This document shows positions 1 to 10,790 of a DNA stretch of 64,000 nt, piece after piece. This DNA comes from Cystobasidium ongulense (taxonomy: Eukaryota; Basidiomycota; Cystobasidiomycetes; Cystobasidiales; Cystobasidiaceae), in contig BQUP01000003.1 of the NCBI GenBank assembly GCA_022835595.1, forward strand, positions 68,629 through 132,628. The letters run 5' to 3'. Numbering within the stretch: the first letter of the stretch is position 1; each line of letters begins with the position of its first letter. A program made the translations under genes and the position numbers. Under the pieces are notes generated by a model that was not told where the DNA came from, made no database searches, and saw only the letters and a program-made list of their open reading frames with translations.

Positions 1-1824
1 CCAATGCGATTTCGATGCCGTGCCTCTCACCCTTAATCTGAACTCCCAGCTTTACAATGTTCGGATTTTCCAGCATTTTCAAAAGGCAGTCTGGGACATC
101 TGTCGAGGTAATAGACGAGTCAGCTCGACGACTACTGAAACAAGACAGGCCTTCATTTGACAACTTACTAGCTCCTCGTTCTATTTGAAACAAAACAATA
201 TTACTTCTGTCGCCTAATTGCAGAAGGGCGGCTTTGCCGATTTCCTTGGCAGTGAAGTCTGCATTCCAGGTGTACGGTTCCCATTCGAGATCCCATCCGA
301 GCGGTCTGCAGGAGAGAACGACGCGGCGATAAGTCCCGAGCTCGACTAGAGTGCGATTTGAAAGAAGCTCACCCCTTCATACCACCTAGCACGTCTTCCA
401 AAGATCTAGGCTGGTCAGCAGAGAAGCCTGACCGCATATCGCAACCCATAAATGTGATTTGTCCAGATGCCAAGCCTCGATAGTACCATATCTTGGGAGT
501 GATTGCAGTCGTCTTATCATAGCTGAAAACATGATATCTATGCTTGAGTTCTTCCTGGCGTGCCTGTTTCTTCTCCATTTGAGCTTCCTTTTCTGCCCGC
601 AGATAATGTCGACCCGCTGCGCGCAGCTTCTTCACTTTCGAAGGAGCAACTTCTGATTTACTCGGCCAGACCTTTTTCCCTGTTTCTACTGAATTTGTTT
701 TTTCCTCAAATCTGTTGTCTGTCTTAACAACTGCTGATGACGAAGTCTTTGATATGGATGCGGTATTACCGGTGGTTGTGAAAGGGAGTTCTGGGAGATC
801 GCTACTATCGGAAGCTGGCGTCGAAGCTGAACGAGTACGGGCAGGAGGGTTGAGTACTGGATCTTCCCAATCTAGACCGATAGATATCGGTCGTCTGTCC
901 TTTTCCGGTTTGCTATTTTCCGAGCCGAAGGAACGACGCGGAGGGGATGGCGACTTTGTGAATGGTATATGCCGGCGACGATAGGGTGCGGTAGTCGGGC
1001 GGCTACTCGAAGCTAAACTTGTGTACGCCTCGACTGTATTGCTATAATTTATTTCAAGCTTGTTCCTGCTGACTTCCAAGAGGTTGGCTTGCGCAAGTGC
1101 TAGATGACGGAGTGCGCGACTATGAGGACTTGATCTTTGGCCAATAAATTCCACAGAAGAATCAGGATCGATTCGACTAGTGTCACTAATGACAGCTTGG
1201 ATGGACGATGGGCTGTCTTCGCGTATCTTATACACCTTCTTCGCGTGTGGCGAACGTCTGGCGGGAATGGAAATCAGCAATTTAGACGAGGCCGCATGTA
1301 GTTCATAGCCTGTATACCTGGGAGAGGGATCTTCATATAGATTGCTTGTCTGGAACGGTACGTGGTCGCCTGCTTGGTGCCTAGGCATCTTGTGGCTTTT
1401 CGGTGCAAAGCTGCTGAATGCTTGATGATCAGCCAGCCAGCCAGCCGCATTACCTTGCAAGATGACATCTCGCATACCTATGCAAATCACTGTCTTCACC
1501 CTCCAGCGATCTCTGCTTGCCCTTCAATGTACAGTGCTTCATCCTGACATGGTGCTCTTCTTCCTCGATCATCTTGCTCGATGTTGACTGCTTGCTGGAG
1601 CCTGCAATGAGGACGCGCATGCCAGGCTGCCAGGCTGCTTTGGCCCATGGACTGAGCGTCGTCTGATGGTGACGGGCTTTGGCTGGCTCTTCCTTCTTCG
1701 CCTGCACCTGCTTCAGCGCGGCAAGTGGCTGCCTCGCCGTCGTGGACATGGCACTCGTAGAGCCTGGGCTGAACACGACTGGATCGCCAGGCGACCAGCC
1801 TCTGGTTGCAGTGTCGCGTGGCAT
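1..1824 (-). CDS. 3'-5' exonuclease domain protein (WRN/RNase D type), 3' end off the window
   Basis: Exons on the minus strand at 1478-1824, 373-1413, 169-305 and 1-99; the gene runs past the left edge. Introns of 64, 67 and 69 nt have GTATGC, GTGAGC and GTAAGT donors, and phase holds across all three. About 541 residues are visible. The last ~75 read like the start of a DEDD exonuclease domain: a G-W-D-L-E-W block (Asp and Glu would bind metal), then ALLQLGD and, after the third intron, a leucine-rich stretch and the KLGVQIKG block typical of WRN-type exonucleases. The ~460 residues before it are Ser/Arg-rich and without recognised domains. The family trims 3' ends of nucleic acids in repair or RNA processing; the substrate here cannot be told. 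The ATG at 1824 is the first reasonable start in frame, but one at 1938 is also open, so the N-terminus is uncertain. Confidence 0.65.
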
Positions 1825-2663
1825 ACTGTGGACGATGCTGCAGAGTGCACGCAGAGTCGTCCTGCTGTGTCGGTCGGCCACGGTGGCCAGTCGCAGCCCT
1901 CGTGCTGTACGATGGAAGAGAAGCAAGAGCAGCTGCATGGTCCACAGAGGCAGTGGTTGCGCCAAGGTAGTAGTAGGAGAAGCAGCACTCGTTGCAAACG
2001 TATACGACCCGCGAGTCTGTCCTGTTTGGCTCCCTCCATTCTACAATCAATCACCTCCGCCTCACATCAAGCAAGTCTGTCACAAAACGGCCCATGCAGT
2101 CTGACGGTAAAGCTCTTGCCAAAAGAAGGGCAAAGGATGTATGGTATTCCAATCCTTTCTGTCTGCTTTGTACACATGTAAAGGAATACTCTGCGCTGCC
2201 AACGAGGTCGGCTGGATGCTTCACTGCTTCTGTCGGTCCAGAAAACTGGAATCACGTGCATGTTCGCTCCGCTGGAAAGTCTGGTTTATTGTCTAGCAAG
2301 GTTCTTCACCGCACTTCAGGCAATCTCTATCTGTGCTTGATGTGCTTCCTGCAGCCTGTACGATCTCTCTCCCCTCTTGACAGTCGCTCCGCTGGCATGC
2401 TCCTTTCCCTCACTCCTATCAAGCTCCAGGTGATACTGACTTATATTACGGTGCTTCCGCTTGACGCTGGTCTGGATCAGAGAGCGTGCTAAGAGCAGGA
2501 CTCACGTGCTGAAGATGCTCGCTGGATTGATTACAGTCTAGGCTTCGGCCGTTCAAGGTTACGATGGGCTGGTCTTGGATGAATCGGCTTCCTGACGCTA
2601 CGATCTTCTGAACGTTGGTAGCCTCGTCTGCAGCTACAAGTAGACTTGAGTCGCTTAATAGCA
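1825..2663. other. Intergenic stretch, no supported gene
   Basis: This holds the upstream region of the exonuclease gene and the 3' flank of the small membrane-protein gene. Both strands carry open frames, but none shows splice continuity or a recognisable motif. CACGTG hexamers sit near 2253 and 2505. Confidence 0.5.
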
Positions 2664-3314
2664 CTAGTGATTTAGACGTTTGTCCTCGATGTATGCCAGC
2701 AGTCTTGCCGAAGCCTGGACCTGCAGTCCAATAACAGTCCCGACCTTGACGAATCCGCCCGCCGAATTCTTTGCGAATCCAGCGAGACTTCGTGTCTTTA
2801 TAGCATTGACAGTCGGCACTCCAACAGCACCAGCGAGAGATCCAAGGAAAAATGTCATGAATGGAGACGGTGGCTGCTTGTCTTGATACGACGTAGAAAG
2901 AAAGGTATATCCGCCAAAGCATAGGAATAGAGTACTTCCATGCCAAAAGAGATTAGGTCCCAGTACTGAAGGTCGTAATGGAGTAGCAGTCTTGCCAGAT
3001 GCAGCTTGTAGTAATGCACCTTGCATCGTCTCTGCCAGTCCACCAACACATCCCGCAATGCCACCTCGAAGGGCAGGAGTCGATATCTTCTCTTTTGTAG
3101 CATCTCTGCATAAGTCGAATGCTAGAAAGCGCATGCCAGCTCCAGCTGCCGCATGTCGTATAGTGGAAGGACTGACTAGAGCCGCGGGAAACACAGAGGA
3201 CGAGATATTTGAGGCTGTTGAACTGGCGAGAAGCGCTCCCACACCAGCAGCAGTACCGGTTGTCCAGTAGACAAGCTGACGCTCGAACAGAGGTGCAGTG
3301 GTGGGGCTCGACAT
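2664..3314 (-). CDS. Small multi-spanning membrane protein, weakly mitochondrial-carrier-like
   Basis: A single-exon frame of 216 residues from the ATG at 3314. It has several hydrophobic Gly/Ala-rich segments, roughly residues 13-45, 80-100, 125-145 and 155-180. The segment LGSLAGAVGVPTVNAIKTR loosely resembles the half-repeat of mitochondrial carriers (Gly-rich helix, Pro, then Lys/Arg), and an AAGAGMRFLAFDLCRD block is carrier-like too. The protein is shorter than the usual ~300 residues, and the signature P-x-[DE]-x-x-[KR] is not clean in any repeat. Function is unknown; an organelle membrane location is a guess. It lies downstream of alpha-actinin on the same strand, 284 bp apart. An AGTCACGTG element lies about 90 bp before the start. 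A two-codon upstream extension would need a TTG start, so the ATG was preferred. Confidence 0.55.
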   Translation of the reverse strand: MSSPTTAPLFERQLVYWTTGTAAGVGALLASSTASNISSSVFPAALVSPSTIRHAAAGAGMRFLAFDLCRDATKEKISTPALRGGIAGCVGGLAETMQGALLQAASGKTATPLRPSVLGPNLFWHGSTLFLCFGGYTFLSTSYQDKQPPSPFMTFFLGSLAGAVGVPTVNAIKTRSLAGFAKNSAGGFVKVGTVIGLQVQASARLLAYIEDKRLNH

Positions 3315-3598
3315 GGTGATGTGTAGCAACGAGAGAAAGCCTCGAACTCCTCAAGCCGACAGAGGGTTTTTTCTTTTAATTGCCGCGATCGCCCGTGTAC
3401 AGTCACGTGCAATAGATCTCGCTCGGAGTCATCGAAGGCTGGCGATGTATGATAGGTCTGGCTCGACAATCAATATCGAGTGTCATCCACTTGAACTGCT
3501 TTACATGCCTCAACGCCTCACTGCACGACATCAATCTCTCTAACGTGACCATATGATACATGGGAATTAGTAGTAGCCAGCTTGCCATCGTAGCTGGA

Positions 3599-6466
3599 CT
3601 AAGTACTGAAAGCATGGTCGAGGAAGCCATCATACGCAAAGAGCGCACCTTGATCTGCCTCTCCATCTATACCGTCGCGGTCGACAACTACACCCGCAGG
3701 ATCGACTTCCGGCATAGCTGTTTTGAGAAAGGCGATCGTTTGGGCTGGAATGGAAGCCAGCTTGAGGTCCAACTCTGTGACATAGGGCTGGGAACAGTAC
3801 GATATTCAGCTGGGGCCCATGTAGAACGAGACCTATATAGGACGTACTTTCCCGCGAGCAATACCAGCGAAAGACTCTCGAACTTGGTCAGGAGAGGTTT
3901 GGTCCTCTGTAATATCAGTCTGAAGCAGCTAGTACTCAGTCACTGTACTATGCATTGCAAGAAATCACGTAAGACAACTTACAAGAAAGTCGATCCAGGC
4001 CTGGAACGAGATCTTCTGGTCTTCGTCCCCTTGTGAAAGCTGATCGTGAATAGCTAGAGTATCTTCGTCTGAATAGATAATGCCCAAAGCTGAGAGTGCA
4101 GCTGAAAATTCATTCACAGCCAACTTGTTCGTCTGGTCTTTGTCGAAGTGGCGGAATGTAGATTCAAACTCTTCAAGTTGAGATGGCGTGAGCTTTGTAG
4201 TCGTTCGAGCGACAATCTGATGAGCAGAGAAAAGGTAAGCCAATCCATCCTGTTGAGTAGATACCATACCATATTTCTTACTTGGTTATTTACGAAAGCT
4301 TTCTTCTTTGCGACAGCCTCTTTCACCAGACTAGCCTCGAACTCCAGATCGTCTGTCGTATAAACTGTATAATCACTTTCTTCACAGCCAGCATCTTTGC
4401 AATCTTGCTCTAGACTGCCGATCATCGGCAGATGATGGGTCATAATCTCAGAAATCCGGCTTGCGAGGTTCTCTATCTGGATAAGCTGTCCTTCTAGCTC
4501 GCCATCAAGCGCTGCCAGATCGATAGCAATGGATTGTAAAGATCTCTCGCAAGCATTGGCGGCTTCTCCATACTTGCGACGCAGGTCTTCCTTTATCTCT
4601 CTGATATTTGCGTTGATGGAGCGTGACCGACCCGCTTCCCCGCTGAGCAGGTCCGCCCATATTCTGTCAATGTCCTGAGAAGAAGGGAAAGGTGCCGGTG
4701 AGCTAGGCTTTCAAAGATTGTTCAGACTTTGAGCTTACAGACAAAGCAAGACCAGAAGGCGGAGTGTATGGCCTCATCTCGTATGTCTTCAGTTTCGTAG
4801 CAATATTTCCAAGTAACCCTGCTAAATCTGCCTTTTGTCCAACCCACTGCCGCTTCAGCGTCTTCTTGTACAAGGCGAAATCGTGTGACTCCTTCTTAGC
4901 CTCGGCATACGTGGAGGACAGGCTACTTGCCGACCACTGAGACAGCATTGTCTGGATCGCGATGATGAGCTGTTGAATGTGGGAATGTCAGACTCTGGTT
5001 ATCAATGGAAGTCGACCCGTGCTCTTACATCGTGCGCACGCCTTTCGTAGTCGCTACGACTCGTCCAGATCGCTTCCACTGCATCAGCAAACATGGTGAC
5101 GCGTCTTGAGAGGACGTCTGTACGGTCTGAAAAGGACATTCAGGCAAATGTCAAGGTCATAAGAACGGATTTATAAAACTGCAAGACTCACCCATCACGC
5201 TAAAAGCATGAAAGTATTGAGCAACGTACGTCATCACTGATCTATCGTCTGGCTTGTCAATGTCGCATATATCCGAGACATCCAGGAGTTGTGGTATGTT
5301 GAGATGTTGTTGGGCGATGGTGAAGGCTAATCTTGTTGCGGCATGAGCATTTGTCTTGTCCAAAGTTTGCCAATCCAGCAAATCAGGCCGATGCCGATGT
5401 ATAAGGGCACAGCTGCGGTGACAAGGATGAGCAAGCACACTACGTATGCTTTCAGATCACTTACAAAGCTAGTCCATCCTTCCATGACCGGCTGAAGTCT
5501 TGCACATTCACCTCGTGGTAAGGCTGCGTTTTCCGCTGACACCAGAGAAGGAGACCTGGGATCCATTCAAAGAGAGTTTCAATAATCGAATACAAATAAG
5601 GCTGAGGAGGTGTATTTTTACCTTCTTTTGCAGATAAACCTTCTTCACTGTAGGATTAGCCGTTATGTGAGTACAAGATGGAAGACCACGTAGTACCCTG
5701 GACTCACTTGATATCTGCAATTGTGAAGCGTAAGATAAGCGTCCAGATCATTCCAAGGATGAGCTTGACGTTTCCGTCGATGATGTCTGCAGGGAAAGGC
5801 AGGTCAGGGTATGCAAGAAGCGATGTTTGAGAAGGTCTGCTAATCTTACCTTCCGGTCCAATGTTCGTCAACACCACTCCACTTCCCTTGATGAATTGAA
5901 GTGCCTTGTTGACATTTTCAGCCTTTTGCACGCGCATTCGAGGTGCATGGTTGTATCTTCCTAAAGATGTTTGAGACATGATTTCCTGCGGAACGAGCAA
6001 GTGTCACCAAATGTACTGCAAGTTACAGAAGATAATGGTTGTAACTCACCATCAATTGGCACAGACGGACGCCATCTGAAAGATCAGTAGCTAGGTTCTT
6101 CATCGTCGGGATGTTTGCAGATTCGAGACGGGTGTTCAACCTGTGCGCGTTGATCAACAAAGAGCGGTAGAGATACGCGACGGTGGGGCCAGCGGGAGCA
6201 CAACAGCAGAGCGAGGATACGGTGAAGGTATGTGATATCGCAGTAGATCAGATGCAGCATCGTGCATCAGCCTTGCTGTTGCATCGCAGCCGTAACCTCG
6301 CCAGGTTACAAGCTGGTCACCCTCTCTTTCGCACTCACCATTTCAAGAAAGTCCGATGCTGCGTATTCTCAAACACGTCGACGAATCCAGGACTCGTGTT
6401 CCCCGTATATGAGCGAGAGCTGCGTTTGCTCTCCATCGGCATCGACGAGTAGCCCGCATAGTCCAT
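3599..6466 (-). CDS. ain1: Alpha-actinin (actin cross-linking protein)
   Basis: Thirteen exons: 6339-6466, 6050-6140, 5850-5985, 5708-5786, 5622-5647, 5465-5555, 5192-5412, 5029-5126, 4739-4969, 4282-4674, 3983-4216, 3848-3919 and 3599-3787. Lengths sum to 663 codons (662 residues). Two calponin-homology domains span about residues 33-255, with the classic [28 protein letters not shown] and AKEGLLLWCQ blocks. A shortened spectrin-like coiled-coil region follows (about 265-510), then two EF-hand pairs. The first has an FDKDQTNKL loop; the second is the Ca-insensitive type ([10 protein letters not shown], then PYVTELDL). The family bundles actin filaments, in yeasts at the cytokinetic ring. Length fits fungal alpha-actinins, which have fewer spectrin repeats than animal ones. 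The first intron is 198 nt, long for this window. The start lies 162 bp from a divergent gene. Confidence 0.95.
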
Positions 6467-6628
6467 CGTTTCAGCTGAAGACTTGGTCTGCTGCTAAGCC
6501 ATATCGACGAGTGGGCCACTTCCCACAGCGGCAACAGCTTCAAGACGGAAGCTGCGTCCTGAACGCCAGGCGATCTTATACAAGTCCTCACACATTACAT
6601 TCGGCTAGCGTAACATACTTCTCTGTCA
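6467..6628. promoter_or_regulatory. Shared divergent promoter region
   Basis: Only 162 bp separate the alpha-actinin ATG (minus) from the ATG of the unrecognised 540-residue gene (plus), so both must be driven from within this interval or from neighbouring coding sequence. No clear TATA box is visible. Confidence 0.5.
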
Positions 6629-8524
6629 ATGTCTACCTCCACCCGCGTCAGCAGCATCCAGTGCGAGGGCAATCATGGAGAGCTTCTCAAGCTTACTTCG
6701 AAGCACACCATTCTGCTGCCAGCTGGCGTCACAGAAGCCGCAGTCGCCAGCAAGGGCGAGCGAGCTCCCTCAGTCCTTCCGCCCTCGAATGCACTTATCT
6801 CTCTCATCCTCCAAGTACGGGTTGACCGGAAGCTGGTACCGGTGCATGATCTACAACGTTCTGGTCTTCTCGAAACCATTGTTTCTTTCCTTAGCAAGGT
6901 CAGTTGAACCAGTATGCTAATACTCGCTAGTCTGATATTCTTGCTACTATTACCCTCAGTATGGGACCCGGCTTAGGATAAAAGCTGTCCTAGACCCAGA
7001 AGTCGACCAGTCCTTGCTGGAAGGTCAGCCAATTCTCGAGCCGTGCATTCTCTTCTAATTCTGACGCGCTCACAACTTCAGTTCCCATACTGTTGGAGCC
7101 ATTCCCTTCTCCATTGACCCTGAACTTTGGCACCTCCGTCAGCCACCTCACGAATCTGGCTTTTTCTTTGCATTTCTATACTCCGTCAATAACGGGTACT
7201 TCTCCTCTCAGCATACGGAATGACTTGACTTCAAACAAACTCAGTGCATCTTCCTCAAGCCTAGTATTTCGATCAATGATAAAATGCTTTTCGAGCCTGG
7301 CTGCTAGATATCCCCTCGTGTTTGACCTGCGTTGGCTGGACGTAGGTTTTTAGCCGCATCACCCTTCCGACCTCGCCAAACCAAACCATTATTGACCTAT
7401 TTATCATGTCTGGAAAAACAGTATCTACAGAATCACAACACGCATTTGCCTAGTATCGCCAAATCTCTGAGACGCTTGTCGCAAAAGGTTCAAACGGACA
7501 GCCACTCCAACATCCTTCAAAAATGCTTGACAGTAAGCTGATACATTTTAGCTATAACAATATGATAATCTAAAATGGCAGTTTCTTGTGCTTGTAGAGA
7601 CTCCGTCAGCGTACCACTACAATCGAAAGCATAAGCACTGCGGCGCCTTCTCAAGACCTTGCCTCCCAAATAGAAACGTTCCCGCCACCTCAAGTGACAC
7701 ACGCGTTCGAGAAAGACGCTTTCGCAGTGAAAGACGCTTTCTTCAACCTTCTACTAAATTCAGCTAAGCGTAAGCATGCAGTCACGAAGCTCGTCCTCCC
7801 TGAATTGCACGATGGCACAGCCCCTGACGCGACGCTCGGAGAAAAAGGCGCACAAGAGTTACAAGCGTTGGACTGTGGCAAAGCAGATAATCGACAGTTA
7901 CCAGAATCCAAATCCCATATCTTACACGAGTACGCGGATACCTCTTCAACCGCTTGCTGTCCGGTCGTGGACAATGGAGATGTTCTGCTGTCCTCCACAC
8001 TGAGCGACTTACTCAACGCAGTCAATTCTTCGCTCGACGATCATACGATTCAAGCTTTACCAATATTATGTTCCAATACCCTGCCAGATAATCTGTTTCA
8101 ACCGCATTCAGCCGATTTGCCCCATTCGTGTGATCTTTGGCCAGACATATTCGACGACGTCGATTGGAACCTCGGAGCAATGAAATTGCCGGAATTATCA
8201 GATATCGCAGCCCAGGTATCGACCACCTCATTCCAAGACCTGACTTCTGCTCTAGGCCAGCTAGAAACAATGATTGGTCAGCATTCGCCGAGCGACGATA
8301 ACGACGAAGAAAGGCTTTTTCTAGGGTCCATCAACAAGGTGAATATAGCCTTGGACGATGCAGACATGATAATCGACAGTCCGAAAGATTGTCTCGTGGA
8401 AGGCATATACATTGCAAGCGACGAATTTCAGCTCGACGAACTTGACTCGAAAATGTCGGTTTTATCTGAGCAAGCCGACTTGGATACAGTTGATCGAAGA
8501 ATGAAGGCGTTGCTCGAAGTCTGA
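6629..8524 (+). CDS. Unrecognised 540-residue protein
   Basis: Five exons: 6629-6898, 6960-7023, 7082-7341, 7431-7532 and 7598-8524. Phase holds throughout and the total is 541 codons. I do not recognise a family. The N-terminal ~100 residues are mixed alpha/beta in look (strand-like stretches such as LISLILQVRVD and TRLRIKAVLD). The middle (~200-270) is basic and helical. The C-terminal 200 residues are acidic, with many Asp/Glu and scattered Trp/Phe (for example LWPDIFDDVDWNLG), as in adaptor or activation regions. There is no signal peptide, membrane segment, zinc ligand pattern or nucleotide-binding motif. It is divergent from alpha-actinin. The call as a real gene rests on four consistent introns, each with a usable donor and acceptor, not on homology. 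Confidence 0.6.
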
Positions 8525-8913
8525 GGGCATCAACTGACACTATGGCGCGTAGTACCTGCGAAGACCAAGCTCGCCGATCTCCAGTCTCCACCTCTTCAAA
8601 ACGACCTGTCTGCTACGGTACCTGCTTCATCGCACATTCGATTGACTGAGCGCCTCAGCCTGCCGATATCCGCTTTTCGTCACGTGAGGCAAAGAAGCGA
8701 AGGCGTGATCTGCCGACAGATATGAAGTTTATTCCAAACTGGTATGGCAGGCCCGGCTCTTCCTCGTCTTCCATCCGTCTGAGTCTCTATACTGTTCAAC
8801 GCCTAACTTACATCCTCTCCGACGCGCTCTCCTACCAATTTCACAATCAGAACATAGCATTCACGCATCCGTAACCAGACCTTTGAGTCTCGATCGTTCT
8901 CAGAGCAGGCAGC
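8525..8913. other. Intergenic stretch upstream of the sulfatase gene
   Basis: 389 bp between the unrecognised gene and the sulfatase, both on the plus strand. It holds a Cbf1-type GTCACGTG element, listed separately. No coding potential is seen. Confidence 0.5.
8679..8686. promoter_or_regulatory. CDEI/Cbf1-type element upstream of the sulfatase
   Basis: The octamer GTCACGTG matches RTCACRTG, the Cbf1 site that in yeasts marks sulfur-assimilation genes. It lies 228 bp before the sulfatase ATG. CACGTG occurs elsewhere in the window, so the match alone is weak; the sulfur-related gene downstream makes it worth noting. Confidence 0.35.
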
Positions 8914-10662
8914 ATGTCGCAAGATGCGCGTCCAAACATTCTCTTCATCATGTCTGATGACCATGCAGCAAAATCTATCAGTTGCTATGGTGCCGGCATT
9001 AATCACACTCCAAATCTAGACCGAATTGCACAAGAGGGTATGCTTTTCAACCATTGCTACGTGACCAATTCTATATGCACGCCTTCGCGGGCGTCTATCC
9101 TGACTGGAACATACAACCATGTCAATAACGTCACTACACTGGATAGTAAGCTGGACCCGAGCCTACCGAATGTGGCGAAGCATTTACGGTCTAGTGGCTA
9201 TTCGACCGCTATGTTCGGTAAATGGCATCTGGGAGAAGGAAGGCAGTATCAGCCGAGCGGGTTTGATGAATGGGAGGTAGTACCGGGTCAAGGGCAATAT
9301 TATGATCCCCTCTTCATCAACAAAGAAGGCCAGAAAGTCTATAAGGGATATGTCACTGATATCATAACCGACAAGACTATCGACTTTATCAAATCTCGGG
9401 AGAATAACAAACCTTTCTTTGCAATGTGCCATCATAAAGCCCCGCACCGTCCTTGGCAGTGTGATCCTAAGCACAAAGATCTATATCAAGACCCGATAGC
9501 GTTGCCCGATACATTCACAGATGACTACAAAAACAGAGCCAAAGCAGCGGCGGCAGCTAAGATGAGAGTAGAAGAGGAAATGACCTATTTAGATCTAGGT
9601 TTAGCTCAACCTGAAGGGGGAGAGGAATATGGCTCATTAGTAATAGAAGATTCGTGGACCTGGACAGATCGAAAGATTCCCATGCCTGAAGACGTGACTA
9701 AGTTACGGCTCATCGATAAAGCTACAGGTCAAAACTTCACATTCAAGACGAGAGACGAATTGTCTAGGTTCAAATATCAACGGTACATGCAACGGTACTT
9801 GCGGACGATCCAGTCTATCGATGACAATGTGGGACGGCTGCTTGACTGGTTAGATCAGGAAGATTTGAGCGATAATACTATGGTGATATACACCTGTAGG
9901 ATATGGCTACCTTCCTAAGTTATCTGCAAGGCGCTGACTCGTGTTCTTGTATCTAGCGGATCAAGGATTCTTCCTGGGTGAACACGGTTGGTTTGACAAA
10001 CGATTTGTAAGCAATGATATGCGAAACAAAGGCTAATCTTGAAGCTGAGATGGCCCTTTACGTATACAAAGATGTATGAAGAGTCATTCCAGATGCCTTT
10101 CCTAGTGAAACACCCGAAAATCATCCATCCTGGCTCGGTGTGCAACGATATTGTTTCAAATGTCGACTTTGCAGCCACATGGCTTGATCTAGCTGGCGTT
10201 CGTATACCCTCTTATATGCAGGGAGTCTCGTTCTTAAACTCGCTGCAGGGTATCCCTCGTAAGGTAGATGATAAAACAGTAGCCTATCACAGGTACTGGA
10301 TGCATGGAGACGTTTTTCACAATGCATACGCACATTACGGCTGTCGGAATAAGCGATACAAGATAATTTTCTGGTATAATGAAGGATTAGAGCAGCCCGG
10401 TACAAGAATAGGAGGTGAAGAACAAGAATGGGAGCTTTTCGATTGTCGGGAAGATCCGTTGGAATTGTTTAATGTATGGTCTGAGCCTTCGTACGCTCAA
10501 GCAAGGGAAGAAATGGTCCGCGCATTAGAAGGGAAAATGGAAGAGATTGGAGATGTGCCGGTTCATCCGATTGGGAAATCAGCAAATGAGCTCGCGGCTG
10601 TGTACGCTTCTGTACGAAACGAAGGCATACAGGTTGCCAAAGCAAATCAAAAGAATATTTAG
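8914..10662 (+). CDS. Type I sulfatase (formylglycine-dependent)
   Basis: Three exons, 8914-9895, 9957-10006 and 10072-10662, giving 540 residues. The N-terminus has the metal-binding [10 protein letters not shown] block (Asp15, Asp16). The sulfatase signature C-T-P-S-R-x-x-x-L-T-G starts at Cys55, the residue oxidised to formylglycine in this family. [15 protein letters not shown] and, in exon 2, the [12 protein letters not shown] motif complete the active site. A C-terminal domain follows. The family hydrolyses sulfate esters; the substrate is not readable from the sequence. There is no signal peptide, so a cytoplasmic location is likely. The overall look is close to bacterial sulfatases, so ancient transfer is possible, but two ordinary spliceosomal introns show it is settled in the host. 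Neighbours: a Cbf1-type site upstream and a convergent MFS permease 128 bp downstream. Confidence 0.93.
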
Positions 10663-10790
10663 AATCAAGGCTAGACAACATTATGAGATCAAGGACCGAA
10701 TAAGACTGTAAAATCGCTCTGCGCGATACCTGTAAAACACTTCACTACTATTGCGACTATGCTTAGAAGATCACATAGAAACTAGATACT

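Noticed and set aside
1992-2492. Plus-strand frame of 166 codons
   Set aside because: No recognisable motif, no splice context and composition like flanking non-coding DNA.
3560-4036. Plus-strand frame of 158 codons
   Set aside because: It lies antisense over alpha-actinin exons that are firmly supported by family motifs and phase.
9896-10071. Sulfatase read as a broken gene because the first frame ends at 9918
   Set aside because: Two ordinary introns around a 50-nt exon restore the [11 protein letters not shown] motif and the frame, so the gene is intact.
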